Shown piece by piece: positions 49,273-64,000 of a stretch of DNA of 64,000 bases; the first letter of the stretch is position 1, and every line of letters begins with the position of its first letter. Made by a program: the position numbers and the translations under genes. Below the pieces are notes generated by a model. The model did no database searches. It saw only the letters and a list, made by a program, of their open reading frames with translations, and was not told where the DNA came from. Origin of the DNA: Casuarina equisetifolia (taxonomy: Eukaryota; Streptophyta; Magnoliopsida; Fagales; Casuarinaceae); assembly GCA_028551475.1 (NCBI GenBank), contig CM052354.1, forward strand, positions 22,653,258 through 22,717,257, written 5' to 3'.

Positions 49273-52200
49273 ATGAGCGAGTTAAAGTCGAAATTTGAGG
49301 ATGCGTATTCGGTGTTGAAGTCCGAGCTCCTCCATGATCCGGCTTTCGAGTTCACCGACGATTCTCGCCAATGGGTCGAGCGGGTAACTCCCCAGTTCTC
49401 TTTCTCTCTGAAGTTTCATACGCATGTCTACACGCATGTACATGGACGGTGTGTGTTGTCTATGTCTGCTTTATGTGGCTGAGTGCTTTGATTTAAGGAT
49501 ATTGGGTTTGAGTGTTGGTGGTGTTCTGTTCAGTTTGTTTTGTAAGTAGCAGAATTTGGTAAGCGAATTATGTGTACTCCTTGTGATTTTGATGCCTTTG
49601 GATGGAGAAATGTTTTCCCTTTTTTTGTTAAACAAATGTTTAGGCTTTTGCCAATTGTTTTGCGAGTTCTCATTTGATTGTTTTCTTGTTTGCTGAACCT
49701 AGCTCAGGATTTTTGAACTAGGTGCTCCGTGGCCTTTGATCTCTGAAATTTTAAAGAATTGAGCCATAGAATTTACGTGGCTATCCAGTAGTTGAATATT
49801 TTGGGTGAGTTTTCTCATCTGTGTATAAAAAATGTAAATTGTTATGGTCCTCAGTGGCTCGATAACTGGCATCATGGTTCAAAGTCAGAGAGCATGGCCC
49901 TCGGGGGAATGACAAATGTGAAAATTGATGGTCAACGAAGAAGATGGAGGAGGATTTCTAGGTTGAAGTACTAGGGCGAGAAGTTTATTTTTTTGAAGCA
50001 TGATGCAGAAGAAGGGCCATGGATCTGAGACCAATAATTAGCATGATTGATGGCATGAATTTGCAACATCGAATGAGCTTGAATCTCATATATTCTTGGG
50101 GATTCATGAAACTAATTCTTTTTCAAATATTTGAGTATTCTGCAATTATTACTTTCACGATCTAGACATTGATGTTCATGACAAGTATGGGGTGAAGGAA
50201 CATGGTTTCTGCTTTTGAAACCATTTTTGAGACCATGTATGACAAGTTGTCGGCCAGATGTTTTTTCTTTTGTCATGCTTGGAAACTGATAACTGGTAGA
50301 GCGGGATGGCCTCATTATAGTCTATTCTACTTGCATAGATGCAAAAACAACTTTTCTTGCATTGTTTGTGTTGAAATGCAGCCATCATTGTAGCCGTAAA
50401 CCAAGAAAAGCTCGCACCATGTGTGTTTGCAGAAGTGTTTGTGCTCTGAGTTGCTCACATGCATTGTATACATCTGTGCATATCACTCTAGTTTTCTCCT
50501 CTTCTGGGCTTAGACTATGTTTATATGCCTGCTCATGTACATTTGGCAAGTGCACATTTCTTGCAAAGCTTCTACCAACCTGTATTCTCAGCTATTTTAC
50601 CAGTTCTCACCTTCCCTTTAGAAATTATATTCTTTCTAGTCCTGATTGAATCTGTGCCCCATTCTTTGCAGATGCTGGACTACAATGTACCAGGAGGTAT
50701 GCATAGACATGATAGTATAAGAAACTATCTTCTTAGTTCCCATGACCTGTTAGTGCTAAATCTTCTGCGCTCCAAAGGAGTGGAAATAACTGTTATTGGA
50801 TTGGTTATTGGCAGGCAAGTTGAACAGAGGTCTCTCTGTTGTTGACAGCTACAAGTTACTGAAAGAAGGAAAGGAACTGACTAAGGATGAGCTTTTCCTT
50901 GCATTTGCACTAGGTTGGTGCATTGAATGGGTATGGCTATGATGTACTCTTTTCTCTTTTGGCTGATCCTGACTCTGTCACTGTTGATAATTACCATACC
51001 AATTGTTTCACTTGGGTTGCATCTAAATTTAGTCCTATCTTAACAATGAGTATTGCAGCTTCAAGCATATTTTCTTGTTCTGGATGACATTATGGACAAT
51101 TCTGTTACGCGCCGTGGCCAACCCTGCTGGTTTAGGCAACCAAAGGTGTGAACTGATAGTGAGAATGAATACTGCTTCTTACCATAAGAAGCATGTTAAT
51201 GGTTTTCCTAACATCTGTAAAAACTCATCATAGGTTGGTTTGATTGCTGCAAATGATGGCATACTTCTCCGTAACCACATTCCAAGAATCCTCAAGAATC
51301 ACTTTAGACAAAAACCTTACTATGTGGATCTGCTGGATTTATTTAATGAGGTGGGCTTATCTTTGCATTTCTTTTAAAGCAGGAATCGTGAGTTTTATTT
51401 CTGACTAAAAGACCAATTATGACTTCCTTTAAATGTGCCCAGGTGGAATTCCAAACAGCATCAGGACAAATGATAGATTTAATTACCACAATTGAAGGAG
51501 AGAAAGATCTATCTAAGTACTCACTGCCACTGTAAGTAAATATTTTAGATGGTTTTGATGTCTAAATAATTTAACTTCCAATCATGAAATGTTTTTGTAT
51601 ATTTTTTTAAGATAGGAAATATGTGTCTTTCTTTCTAAATATGAAAAGTTTGTGTTCTTATGTAGGCACCGACGCATTGTCCAATACAAAACTGCTTATT
51701 ATTCATTCTACCTTCCAGTTAGTAACTTTCTCATTTTATGTTTATAATTTTGTTACTTAGTCTGATTAATACTGAGAAAGTAGTCTGATTGATACTTATC
51801 TTTCTCATTAAACTGATTAAGAGAGTATTTCTTCTTCTTCTTCTTCTTCCTTTTAAATAATTTAAATCCATGTAAAGATGATTCTCAACCGTTATTCATT
51901 TGAAGTAGATCTACTTGTTTTCCTGTGAACTTGCTGACTTCTGGTTGAGGTCTCTTTCCACATGGAACCGCTCACTTTATGGAACTTTGGGACGTCTATG
52001 ACCATGTTTTATAGGAGATGTCAGTAGCAAACAACCAATACCCCACCCCCCTAAAAAGAGAAAAAGGAAAAATGTGTTTTTGAGCCCATTAAACAGTTCG
52101 ACCGAATAATTCATAAGAGGGCATGCTAAACTAAATATAGATTTATGTTCTTAAAGGCCTAACACCCTGTTAAATACTCCTCTTATAATCGTAACGTTTC

Positions 52201-53300
52201 TGCTACTTTCCAATACGTACTTGTTTATATCCAACTCCAGTGAATTTGCTTATTCTTTATGCCCTACTTATCCAGGTTGCTTGTGCGTTGCTTATGGCTG
52301 GTGAAAGTCTTGAAAACCATACTGATGTCAAGGACATTCTTATTGACATGGGGATCTACTTTCAAGTACAGGTAATCGTATATTGCCCATGAAATCATTG
52401 GGCAAAGGTATATATCAGGAACGTAACATCTGCTTTTCCAAAAACTTTACAGCTAAGTTTTGCTTTCTTTTCCAACGTTCTGTGGGTAGTCAGACATGCA
52501 ATATATGCTTTTACATGTTTGTGTGTGTGTGTGTTTGGCCTATCTAAAAGTTCCCTGACAGCGTTAATGATATTTAATGTGTTATGTAGGATGATTATCT
52601 GGATTGCTTTGGTGCTCCCGAGGTGATTGGCAAGGTATGTTATGAAATTTCTGTAAATTTTGATTTATCTGTTTTATTGAAAAATTTAGACACCTCACGG
52701 TAGCCTTTTCAAACTATCAGATTGGAACAGATATCGAAGATTTTAAGTGCTCTTGGTTGGTTGTGAAAGCGCTGGAACTTTGTAATGAGGAACAGAAAAA
52801 GCAATTATATGTGAGCCAGCTGCTTCATCTTACTTACAAATGGTGTTACTTTTAGGGATAATCGTTACTAGACTTTTATGCTTGCTTTTTCATCAGGAGA
52901 ACTATGGGAAAGCTGATGAAGCATGTGTCGCTAAAGTGAAAGAACTATATAAAGTTCTTGATCTTGAGGTCTCTCTCTATGCCTTTTCTTTCTTCTTTAC
53001 GTATTTTTGGATCATTATTCACTATTAAGAGAAAGGGAAAAGGAGAAACAAAGAGGATCTGTTCCTGAATAAGCAGCCAAACATTGCAAGAGATCATTTT
53101 TGTAGAATCACCAAATAGCTTTTTGGAACAATATTTGAAATCTCTGATACCCTGAATTTCTTGGTTTGTAGGGAGTTTTTGCAGAGTATGAGAGCAAGAG
53201 TTATGAAAAGCTTGTAAATTCCATCGAATCTCGTCCAAGTAAAGCAGTGCAAGCGGTGTTAAAATCGTTCCTGGCAAAGATTTACAAGCGACAGAAGTAG
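49273..53300 (+). CDS. FPS: Farnesyl diphosphate synthase
   Basis: Twelve exons: 49273-49383, 50672-50696, 50815-50930, 51059-51145, 51234-51350, 51443-51531, 51666-51717, 52276-52371, 52590-52634, 52721-52810, 52897-52968, 53172-53300. All phases agree, giving 342 aa, the standard plant length. The enzyme condenses IPP with DMAPP and then GPP to make farnesyl diphosphate, the branch point to sterols and sesquiterpenes, in the cytosol. Both aspartate-rich motifs are intact: DDIMD with VTRRG (first, exon 4) and DDYLD (second, exon 9). Other landmarks are [25 protein letters not shown] and the C-terminal KIYKRQK. The start MSELKSKF has no transit peptide; an in-frame ATG 51 bp upstream would add a hydrophobic leader and could give a longer isoform, as is known for some plant FPS genes, but the evidence here is weak. 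Exon 2 is a 25-nt microexon. Confidence 0.95.
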
Positions 53301-54190
53301 AGCTGAGGCAAAGATTACTTACTCAAGTTCTTCTCTCCCTTAGCATTTCTTCCATCCTAATTGGAGCAGTGTGTACTATGAAGATTACTTACTCAAGTTC
53401 TGTTTTACCTTAAAAAATTTCCTGTCTTTCTCTCAGACTGGAAAATCAATCACCACTAAAGGGGTTGGTGAATCTCTGCAATACAAGACTCTAAATAAAT
53501 TCTTCAGTTTCAAGCATCATTTGTGGTCCTTACATATTCATCTTTCTTTTGTCTTTTAAATCTCTTTGGTTGCAACACCATCAGCAATTTTGAATTGGTC
53601 CCCAACAGGACTAACTTCTGCATATCTTGTTGTTGGAGATGCATAGAGAAGCAAAGTTAAGAAAGTTGACAATCAAGCTTCATATTATGCATGAGAAGAA
53701 TTACTTATTTCAATTCTTTAACAAAACTATACTTCATATTTTTGTAAGGAAATAGAGGGAAAATGTGGCACAGATGTTTGTTTTATTAACTGTAGTCAAA
53801 ATTGAGGTGAAAATAGTAATTTTCATGTATAGGGAAAAATCATCTTTACTCAATTAGTTTTTATTTATTTATTGGAAGTTAACTTACAAATACGTGGTTT
53901 TAGAAAAATTATGAAAATGTCAAAATAAAAAAAAAAAAAAAAAAGAGTTGTTGCCTCGTGGAAATAGAAATTGTTTTATCCGGAACGATGTAAATCTTAG
54001 TTTTTGCATGTATGTGCTTGTTGCATGATCATGTTATTTCTAACCTTTTCAATATTTTTGTTAGCTGTGTTTTAAGGACTTTTATTATAAGAATTTTATA
54101 AGCTAACGATCATCGTTTAGGGACGTCCGGCCTCGGCGAAACGGCCGGACCATATCGGAGCCGGAAATGAGTTCAATTATAGATTCCAAA

Positions 54191-54191
<1 letters not shown>

Positions 54192-54234
<43 letters not shown>
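54192..54234. repeat. (CT)n microsatellite
   Basis: An uninterrupted run of CT dinucleotides between FPS and ADH copy 1. Adjacent frames through it are artefacts. Confidence 0.9.
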
Positions 54235-54238
<4 letters not shown>

Positions 54239-54694
54239 GTGTTCTGAGAATCGGACTGCTGTAATCACTGCAACATTTGCTTACCTCAAAGCTAGAAGAA
54301 GAAAGCGCTGCCAATGTTTAAAACACAGACGAAACCCTGGATGGGTTTGCTTGAACACAATGATAGGCCAAAGCACGTACAAAATATTTTCGTGCCCCAA
54401 ACTTGTAGCACTCCAGCTCTTCCAAACAAAACAGCAGCAGAATAGGTTTCTAAAAACTGTTCTCACGGCCGCCCAACTTTCTGAAAAGGAATTAAAGAAT
54501 GAGGAGATGATTATTTTTTCTAAAAAGAGGGAGAGGGAGAGAGAGAGAGAGAGACGGGAACATTCTGGGAACGCTATTCTGATGCAAGTGTTCTTATATA
54601 CTAAACCAGTCCATGATTTGTTTACTATTTTCAAAGAAAAAATATTGATACACAACTTTACATGCTGTCTTTGAAGGGCAGAATCTTTGAACTC

Positions 54695-54838
54695 ATGCTA
54701 AAATATATGCCATTTTCTGGTACTTCAAATGGTTTGATTCATAAGGACACTGCCTCCATCCAGGTCATGCTAAAATATATGCCATTTTCTGGTACTTCAA
54801 ATGGTTTGATTCATAAGGACACTGCCTCCATCCAGGTC
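54695..54838. repeat. 72-bp tandem duplication upstream of ADH copy 1
   Basis: Two identical 72-bp units (54695-54766 and 54767-54838), each beginning ATGCTAAAATATATGCC and ending CCATCCAGGTC. The homologous stretch in front of ADH copy 2 (about 61930-61990) has a single, diverged unit, so the duplication arose after the gene duplication. Confidence 0.92.
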
Positions 54839-55270
54839 ATTGTAGGGCTGGATCTTGTGGTATTATTTTGTGACATTCTGAATTAAATATACTTTCAAAT
54901 GGTCAAGTGGAGGTTTCTGTACACAGATTCTGACACTTCAATCAACGGCGTTGGTGAAATAAAGCATCATCTCCTACGCGTCAAACCCTAAACAATGATC
55001 CATAACAAGATGTATTAAATTAACAACCTTTCAATTTGGTGCTTATAAATAATATTTAGGTACATAACCATCTTCCACGACGGATGAAACCAAGTCAGGG
55101 AGGATGAAACCGAGTACTGGAAAACGACGTGGTCGCATGCCTTGAAGCCGGAGGCGGCCCTGAAAACCACCAGCAGTTTTGTGTAGAGAGACTTTCAACA
55201 CGGAATTTAATATGCTTTTTCGTCAAGTTGAAAACACTTGGCGATCATCCCCATTACTCTTTCTAACACT

Positions 55271-55278
55271 ATATATAC
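55271..55278 (+). promoter_or_regulatory. TATA box of ADH copy 1
   Basis: TATATATA, 80 bp before the ATG at 55358, in the context CACTATATATACC. The corresponding segment is deleted in copy 2. Confidence 0.7.
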
Positions 55279-55357
55279 CACAACAGCCTGAGGCACAAGC
55301 ATACACATTTCAGAATCAAAACAAAGAAAACAGATTATCATTGTCATCGAGATAACC

Positions 55358-57981
<2,624 letters not shown>

Positions 57982-58998
57982 AACACTATGAAGATTGTTC
58001 GGTAACAGCCCTAAAGAAGATTCAGTATTGGGTTTTATGAGTTGTGTGAAGATAACGAGCAGTTTACTTGGTCTTGGTTTTCACCTTCTTTATTTATTGT
58101 AAATTAAATTTCACATGAGTTCGCCTCGTTCATGTAAATTTTTTCCCATTTGTTCTTGATGGAAATCCCATTTGTTGTTTTCATGATTATGAATCTCCCT
58201 TTTGGCTAGTTCAGTGGACAAGATGGCTGCCCTCCATTTTCTTTTTAATCCACAAAAAAATAAAGAAATATATTGTAAAAAAATCTCCAAAGGAGTAATA
58301 AATTCCACATCATTACAATCTTTTGTAAAAAATCTCCAAAGGAGTAATATATGGCTTACTAGAGAGGCATGGTCCTAATAGCACCTGTAGCTCATAAGCT
58401 AAATTGATTGAACCTCATAGACAGGGGCTTCAAAAAAATACTATGAAGATAGTATGACTTTGTTAATGAAGAAGGGTCATTAACAGCACAACAAGTTATG
58501 CATGGGTTTGTAATTGGCCTTATATTGGATGTGAAAGCTAAGTACCATCACATTTAAATGGGGCTATGAAATTAGCCTCAATTTATGAAGATAGACTTGC
58601 AAAATAGAGAAAGGAGAATAGTGCTCTCTTAAGGAAGCTTGGAGGAGAGCCACCATAAAGGAATTTCCCCTAAAAAGGGAGGTAAGCCCAATATAGAAAG
58701 AAATTTTTTGCGTACACAAAGGTTTATTGCTTAAAGATTGAGGAGTGATGAAATCAATAGTTGTATTTTCATTATAATAATTAGTATACAATGAAACGTT
58801 GGTGTACAAAAAAGTTATTTATTTTTGAAATAGTATGGTCCAATGACTGGGATAAGAATAAAGAAGTATAGGAGGAAGAAGGTATAAAGTGGGATAATGG
58901 TACTAAAGGGGGCACGTGGAGATTTCTAATACAGCCTTTTATAGGATTGAATCCACCAAACCTCACACCATGAAAGTTGAAGGAAGTTTAGCTAAATT

Positions 58999-59290
58999 TA
59001 AAATGTGGGTAACATTTTTGATTAACATTAAAAGTACACATAATTTCATTCGCCCATGAATTGTAGATAAGATGGGATTTAATGTCAATATGAGAGCACA
59101 TTTAAAGTGGTGGTAGCTAATGGTAATATGATAAGGCAATATAAAAAGTGTGGAAATTGAGATCAAGATTCAAAGGGCTACAATAAAGTTAGAACTCCAT
59201 GTGTTACCACTAATAGTTGCCAATATCGTGTTGGAAATTAAATGGCTAGAAACTTTTGGAGATATTTTGTGGAATGGAGTTTGAAATAAA
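58999..59290 (+). mobile_element. Decayed Ty3-gypsy protease remnant
   Basis: In one frame, with stops, the stretch reads VTFLINIKSTHNFI (compare the retropepsin active-site pattern V-LIDSGSTHNFI) and, about 55 codons later, ELHVLPLIVANIVLEIKWL and FGDILW (compare the gypsy pattern VLPL-G-D-VLG--WL). The catalytic Asp-Ser-Gly is lost. No LTRs were found around it. Confidence 0.6.
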
Positions 59291-61396
59291 GGGTAGGCGA
59301 GTACTATTACAAGATAAGAGGCCAAGGGCTAAACATATTTACTTGTAGCTTGGAATATTCTAAAAAGTTGATAAGGGAAGGTTACTTGTTAGTGGTACAA
59401 ATGAGGAATGAGGATAAGTAGGCAAATCTAGGAAGAGTGGCATTTAAGATGGACAAGCTTCTTACTAAATTTAAGGAATTTTTTAGAACCTAAGGAATTG
59501 CCACGACAACGAAACCTATTAATCTAGATTGGTAACAAAACCCAACTTGAGGACCTTTAATTTGCTTTAACGTTTAGCCTTAAGGAGGTCAAATCATGTA
59601 CCAAGGGAGAACATTGTTATCCCAAAATGCATCGTTAGCTTCGGCTAAAATTGAAATTATTGGCCTTTGGTTTGCCAAATTTGCCAAAGGTTTGACCATT
59701 AAGTAGCAAACTATCAGAAGTAGTATAACCACCCAACAATAGTTCCATATTTTCCCACAAGTAAATTTTTCTGCAGTACCCCCTTAATTGAATTCTAGGT
59801 TCTTCTTAGTTCCTTATTCCAAGGCAACTGAGCACTTCTTAGCCAATGTTGTTGACCTTGAAAACCTCTAACACTACGAGGCAACCAAGAGGTCATGGTC
59901 AGAGATGAAGTCAAGTTACCCATAAGCCATATGAGTAACCTTAAGACTATTTCAAAATTACAAATAAATCATATTATCAATACAAAAAAATAATTACTTT
60001 TAATCTTTCAATTAACAAGAAAAATGATTATGTTTTTCTTTTCTAACCCATGCATTGTATCGTAAATAGCATACATATTCACATGAAAATTCTTAAAGGC
60101 ACACTTGATCATGGCCTCTCTGGCCTTGCGCAAATCAAATGGGTCCCTAATAGCTTCCTTCAACCCATTTAATGACATCTACAAATAAATTAATTCTTTG
60201 GCACCAATGGTTGGCCCTTAATGCCTACCTAATAGTAATAAAGCTAATTCAAGCCACCAAGACCTAATATATTACAGTCTAGCCCCTCCTTGCTAAGCCT
60301 ACAACCTTGGCAGGTCCAAACACCTTCTTCACACCTCCACAAAGCGTGTAACGTAGGTACCCTTAGAATTAATTCACTTTAATGTTTAAGGACTTACTCT
60401 TGTAAAATCATCCCAAAGACAATAAATATAATATTTCTATGCTTTACATGGATCCATGCTTAAACTCACATGGATTTATACTTCACACTATTAAGATCAA
60501 TTCCCCATAGTTTTCATTAACTTTACTAATTGTGTGGAAAGTCAATTTTCCACCAAAATTAAGTCAACCCAATGTGGTGGAGTCAAAGAATTTCTCTTTA
60601 CCTTCTTTTATCAATTTTACAAACTAAAGACATTCAACAACGAATATCAAGGTCATATGCCTATATATAAAATGAGCTTTCTATGATATACCAAGCCCAT
60701 ATACTCCTTTGTTACTAGGATTTTGTTTTTGAGTTTGTAGTTGGTATTACAAACAAACTACCTACTCCATTATTAAATAATCTATCCCTTTAGAAAAAAA
60801 TTATTTAAACAAAAGCCCACAATTTCTCATTAATGTAGCTTTAAGGGTCTCATATATCCTTTCTCATACCTTATATAGCCTACAAACTCAATCCACATGA
60901 AGGATTTGGAGCCCATAAAATTTTTTCTTAGCATTGAGATTAAAAAATCCAAAAAAAAAAATGAAGGTAAGATTATCTTAAACTACACTAACTATGATAT
61001 TAATGAAACAAAACAATAAACTTATCATACCAAATTATGACGTTGGTGCACTATCACTATGTAAAGACTCACTACTTTGTCTTCTTATTAGAAGTTGATT
61101 GGACTATTGATCTAACTCACCTAATTAGTGTAGTTGTTGAGTCAATCACTCATGCTTTGAAGTAATCACACATATTCAATTATGAGATTGTTAAATCATT
61201 TGAAAAGAAGTTCAAGATTCAATCTTCCCCTTTTCTCGACTTTCATGTAAAAGCCTATGGTATCTTGTGATTTAGATAAGACAACATATCCTATGTTGAA
61301 AGAGTCTCTCATAGCTTATTGTGTAAAACTGAGAAATTCACTCATTTCTTGAAGAACAAAAAACGAGGCCCACAATTTTGAAATCTTTAGTTGAAA

Positions 61397-61570
61397 CGAA
61401 GTACCGGACCATGGCTACAACTGTATTTAAGATAATATGAATTTTGGGATTATTTAGAGATTTTGGAGTTCACATTAGGCATCTCATCTTATTCTTTTGT
61501 GATAATCATGTAGCACCCTACATAACGGCATATCATATCTACCACAAGAGAACTAACATATTAAGATATA
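61397..61570 (+). mobile_element. Decayed Ty1-copia RNase H remnant
   Basis: With one internal stop, the frame reads YRTMATT, LFRDFGVHIRHLILFFCDN and YHKRTNILRY. This follows the RNase H of the intact copia element here (LLRDFGVH, LLFCDND, HERTKHIE) but is much more diverged, so it comes from another, older insertion. No LTRs were found next to it. Confidence 0.65.
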
Positions 61571-61660
61571 TTATCGCCCAACGAGAATAAATAAAAGTTG
61601 AAGAAAAGTTGATCAAGTAACGCTAGTATTTATTATTCAAGCAAGCTAAGTGCTTGCCTA

Positions 61661-63774
<2,114 letters not shown>

Positions 63775-64000
63775 GTTAGTTCAATACACCATGAATGTTG
63801 TTATTCTGTAATCAATGAGGGGGCATGGCAAGCATTGAGTTTAGGGATCCTCTCACTATCTTCTTTTCTTATTTCATTAGTTTTTCTTTTCACTGAAATC
63901 AAAGCAAAGGCTAGGAAGCAAAAAACTTCTTTTGGTGGATATACTTCTCGTTTTCTTGATTAAGTTTAAATTCTGATTCTAGATAGCTTGACTCTATTTG

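Larger units (their letters stand above)
53301..55357. other. FPS 3' flank and ADH copy 1 upstream region
   Basis: The left part is the FPS 3' UTR, with a 21-bp direct repeat (53311 and 53381). Further right are a CT microsatellite (about 54192-54234), a GAGA run (54527-54554), a 72-bp tandem duplication and the ADH promoter. The part from about 54290 to 55030 is homologous to 61665-62150 and marks the left side of the ADH duplication unit. Confidence 0.65.
57982..61660. other. Region between the two ADH copies, with decayed retroelements
   Basis: The first 150 bp are the 3' UTR of ADH copy 1. A 26-bp phrase (TGTAAAAAATCTCCAAAGGAG) occurs twice near 58270 and 58324. Farther on are remnants of a gypsy protease (58999-59290) and a copia RNase H (61397-61570). 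The rest is AT-rich, stop-filled DNA with no recognised gene. Confidence 0.55.

Noticed and set aside
54662..54886. 74-aa frame with a 24-aa repeat
   Set aside because: It is the tandem 72-bp non-coding duplication read in frame; no promoter, homologue or conservation in copy 2.
58564..59166. Minus-strand short frames in the inter-ADH region
   Set aside because: They overlap a decayed gypsy remnant on the plus strand and show no protein character.

Overview
This is a stretch of plant nuclear genome, almost certainly a core eudicot. Introns are numerous, short and AT-rich with GT-AG ends. Intergenic DNA is AT-rich and holds plant retrotransposons. Every recognisable protein is closest to plant families (GIP1/DUF1296, ABCG26, class P alcohol dehydrogenase, Ty1-copia). 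I cannot name the species. No rRNA, tRNA, CRISPR or bacterial-type feature was seen.

Left part, 1-40.2 kb, is a gene-dense housekeeping block. In order: EMC8/9 (-, its 3' end apparently beyond the left edge), a two-RRM glycine-rich hnRNP (-), a GBF-interacting protein GIP1-like (+), a nucleotide-sugar transporter-like protein (-), a CCDC22 homologue (-), ABCG26 (+), a TMEM245/AI-2E-type membrane protein (+), spliceosomal CWC15 (-) and a membrane RING-H2 E3 ligase (+). Exon structures could be resolved for all of them, with in-frame joins throughout. The hnRNP/GIP1 and CCDC22/ABCG26 pairs are divergent. As I recall the Arabidopsis gene order, this block interleaves two Arabidopsis segments (At3g132xx and At5g559xx), which would make it the less fractionated form of an ancestral region.

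Middle part, 42.4-48.2 kb, is one complete Ty1-copia LTR retrotransposon of 5.77 kb. Its 234-bp LTRs differ at 2 positions and it has a perfect 5-bp target duplication, a PBS and a PPT. Its single gag-pol frame is nevertheless broken by three stops and a frameshift.

Right part, 49-64 kb, holds a complete farnesyl diphosphate synthase gene (12 exons, 342 aa) and a tandem pair of class P alcohol dehydrogenase genes. The pair carries complementary lesions. Copy 1 has promoter, TATA box and all 10 exons but a TGA at codon 73. Copy 2 is intact at that codon but lacks the promoter-proximal region and exon 1, and it runs off the right edge. Between them lie decayed Ty3-gypsy and Ty1-copia fragments.

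The genes do not form an operon or pathway; they are independent eukaryotic transcription units. I found no convincing undescribed system. The points most worth checking are the interleaved synteny, the paired ADH lesions, the contradiction between the young LTRs and broken coding frame of the copia element, and the (GA)52 tract in the GIP1 promoter.
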